Assembly: GCF_020080045.1 (NCBI RefSeq)
Contig: NZ_CP083451.1
Span: 4,358,797-4,422,796 of the forward strand
DNA: 64,000 nt
Reading direction: 5' to 3'
From: Comamonas odontotermitis
Lineage (GTDB): Bacteria > Pseudomonadota > Gammaproteobacteria > Burkholderiales > Burkholderiaceae_C
The notes beneath the pieces are model-generated. The model made no database searches. It saw only the letters and a program-made list of their open reading frames with translations, and had not been told where the DNA came from. The position numbers and the translations under genes were made by a program. How positions within the stretch are numbered: the stretch's first letter is position 1; every line of letters begins with the position of its first letter. Of this stretch, positions 62,968 to 64,000 are shown in pieces.

Positions 62968-63470
62968 ACGCTATGCCCTGTAGCGGCGCCATCGCGCCCA
63001 GGGAGCGCATCACGCGTGTTTTTCTGCGCCCGGGCAAATAGCTGCAGCAACTCGGCACGGACCGCCTTTTTCAGGACATCCGAGGTCGGGCTGATGAATT
63101 GCTTGCGGTCGAACGTGCTGCGCAGGCGCACCACATGGGCATGCGCCGGCAGCTGCAAAGCCTGCTCGGCCGCAACGGCATAGATCTGGCGCTTGATGGT
63201 GTTGCGCGTGACGGCACGGCGCGCCCAGCGCTTGGGCACCATGGCACCCAGCCAGGTACCAGGCAACGCAAAAAGGGCCTGCGGTGCCGCCTCACTGGAA
63301 GGCAAGGCACCGGGCCCTGATGGGGAGGCAGTCTCGCTGCCAGAGGATGCGGCGTTCAGATCCAGTCGGTGCAGCGCAAAATGCGCCGTACGTGCAATGG
63401 TTCCGCCCGCCATGGCGGCCTGAAACTGGGGTCGTGTCTTGAGGCGATGCACCGGAGCACTACCTGGCAC
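62964..63470 (-). CDS. rnpA: Ribonuclease P protein component, with internal insertion
   Basis: A 168-residue protein subunit of RNase P, which helps the catalytic RNA mature tRNA 5' ends. The N-terminus VHRLKTRPQFQAAMAGGTIA and the core GAMVPKRWARRAVTRNTIKR are as expected. The RNR motif reads R-N-T, with Thr in place of the second Arg. Between about residues 40 and 68 lies a Ser/Pro/Ala-rich insertion (SSGSETASPSGPGALPSS) that makes the protein longer than the usual 110-140 residues. It lies between rpmH and yidD as usual. Confidence 0.93.
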   Translation of the reverse strand: MPGSAPVHRLKTRPQFQAAMAGGTIARTAHFALHRLDLNAASSGSETASPSGPGALPSSEAAPQALFALPGTWLGAMVPKRWARRAVTRNTIKRQIYAVAAEQALQLPAHAHVVRLRSTFDRKQFISPTSDVLKKAVRAELLQLFARAQKNTRDALPGRDGAATGHSV

Positions 63471-63504
63471 TCTTCATCAGAGCGCCAAGGCCACCCATTC
63501 AGGC

Positions 63505-63639
63505 TTAGACGGCCAGACGCTTGCGGCCCTTGGCGCGGCGTGCGTTGATCACGGCGCGGCCACCCTTGGTCTTCATACGGACGAGGAAACCGTGGGTACG
63601 AGCGCGGCGGACTTTGGAAGGTTGGTAAGTACGTTTCAT
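63505..63639 (-). CDS. rpmH: Large ribosomal subunit protein bL34
   Basis: The 44-residue ribosomal protein L34. The sequence starts [20 protein letters not shown] and ends [10 protein letters not shown], almost identical to the universal form. It heads the operon rpmH-rnpA-yidD-yidC, transcribed away from the expected dnaA gene at the right edge. Confidence 0.98.
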   Translation of the reverse strand: MKRTYQPSKVRRARTHGFLVRMKTKGGRAVINARRAKGRKRLAV

Positions 63640-64000
63640 GATGCAATTCCTAGAGAGGCTTGGTTCCGGTTTGGTGGCAACCGAGCCGCTCACCCACATC
63701 CAGAAGGAATGGGAGGCGCTACAGTGACCAAGCTCAAGCCCTGCTCAAGCGCAACACCGGTGAAATAGTGCACGTCACCTGACAAAGATCGGCATGTTGC
63801 CACCTCTTTTTCAAATTTCGCGCGCGTAAAAATTCGCCCTGCATGCAGGGAAACCGCAAATTATCGCAGTGTTTGTCAAGCTTGGCAATTGCTTGGGCTT
63901 TTTAGGCGGTTTTTCGGTAATATGCCTGCAGTCCCCACATCCCGGCACCGTCCATGCCCGGTCTGCACCGTCAGCGTTTTCATGGATAGGTCACATGATG
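63640..64000. other. rpmH-dnaA type intergenic region (possible dnaA start at the edge)
   Basis: This region lies upstream of rpmH and, by synteny, between rpmH and dnaA. It holds a 14-bp perfect palindrome CCCTGCATGCAGGG (63837-63850), AT-rich DNA around 63860-63935 and a plus-strand TAATAT (about 63918-63923) that could be a -10 element. An ATGATG at 63995-64000 preceded by GGATAGG may be the first codons of dnaA. No good match to the DnaA box TTATCCACA was seen, so I do not call an origin here. Confidence 0.5.

Noticed and set aside
63640..64000. Replication origin call
   Set aside because: Synteny suggests that dnaA is next, but no convincing TTATCCACA-type boxes or AT-rich 13-mers were found in the visible part.

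Overview
The window looks like a chromosomal segment from a GC-rich betaproteobacterium of the Comamonadaceae (Comamonas/Delftia/Acidovorax type). Four things point there. The right end carries rpmH-rnpA-yidD-yidC with mnmE close by, next to where dnaA normally lies. A complete-looking protocatechuate 4,5-cleavage (pmd/lig) operon sits beside pobA. Bug-type and family 5 solute-binding proteins are present. Two families of short palindromic intergenic repeats are scattered through the sequence. The genus assignment is inference, because no database search was possible. No rRNA, tRNA, CRISPR array or intact insertion sequence was seen.

Layout. 1-6.1 kb: a truncated peptide-type solute-binding protein, a DUF1439 lipoprotein, a glutathione S-transferase, a pirin and a DinG-like helicase. 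6.2-17.0 kb: a surface-polysaccharide locus on the plus strand (DUF2304 protein, manC, ABC-2 exporter wzm/wzt, methyltransferase, two GT32 glycosyltransferases, rfbF, rfbG, a cupin epimerase-like protein, an RmlD-like reductase), closed by a minus-strand acyltransferase. From the 3' part of wzt to about 17.5 kb the DNA is clearly AT-richer than its surroundings, which suggests acquisition. 17.5-23.8 kb: a second glycosylation module (two GT4-type enzymes and two multi-spanning membrane proteins, one with TPRs) in converging pairs. 23.9-30.2 kb: a YkgJ-like cysteine cluster protein, a Rieske protein, an M20 peptidase, a diguanylate cyclase, metXW behind a SAM-II-type riboswitch, and an Lrp regulator. 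30.3-34.3 kb: putA. 34.3-47.6 kb: aromatic catabolism (pobA/pobR, a LysR regulator, a Bug-type binding protein, an aldo/keto reductase, and the pmd operon with alpha and beta dioxygenase subunits fused). 47.7-50.1 kb: a GDT1/UPF0016 transporter behind a yybP-ykoY-type riboswitch and two glycine-rich RRM proteins. 50.1-64 kb: mostly housekeeping genes (SDR, lptC-kdsC-kdsD, apt, an rRNA methyltransferase-like gene, an M23-like protein, mnmE, a solute-binding protein, yidC-yidD-rnpA-rpmH).

How the parts work together. The polysaccharide locus supplies GDP-mannose (ManC) and a CDP-6-deoxyhexose (RfbF/RfbG plus epimerase and reductase). GT32 enzymes and the methyltransferase probably build and cap the chain, and Wzm/Wzt exports it. 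PobA converts 4-hydroxybenzoate to protocatechuate. The fused dioxygenase, PmdC, PmdD, PmdE and PmdF then take protocatechuate to pyruvate and oxaloacetate, with an AAHS-family MFS importer in the same operon. PutA oxidises proline to glutamate and lacks the DNA-binding domain of trifunctional PutA, which fits control by the divergent Lrp-family gene. KdsD, KdsC and LptC serve Kdo synthesis and LPS transport.

Most unusual features: the alpha-beta fused LigAB; a sharp change of base composition inside wzt; an RmlD-like reductase with His at the usual catalytic Tyr position; riboswitches before metX and the GDT1 gene; palindromic repeats that lie inside two reading frames (putA and an SDR gene); and a 137-bp MITE-like element in a divergent promoter region.
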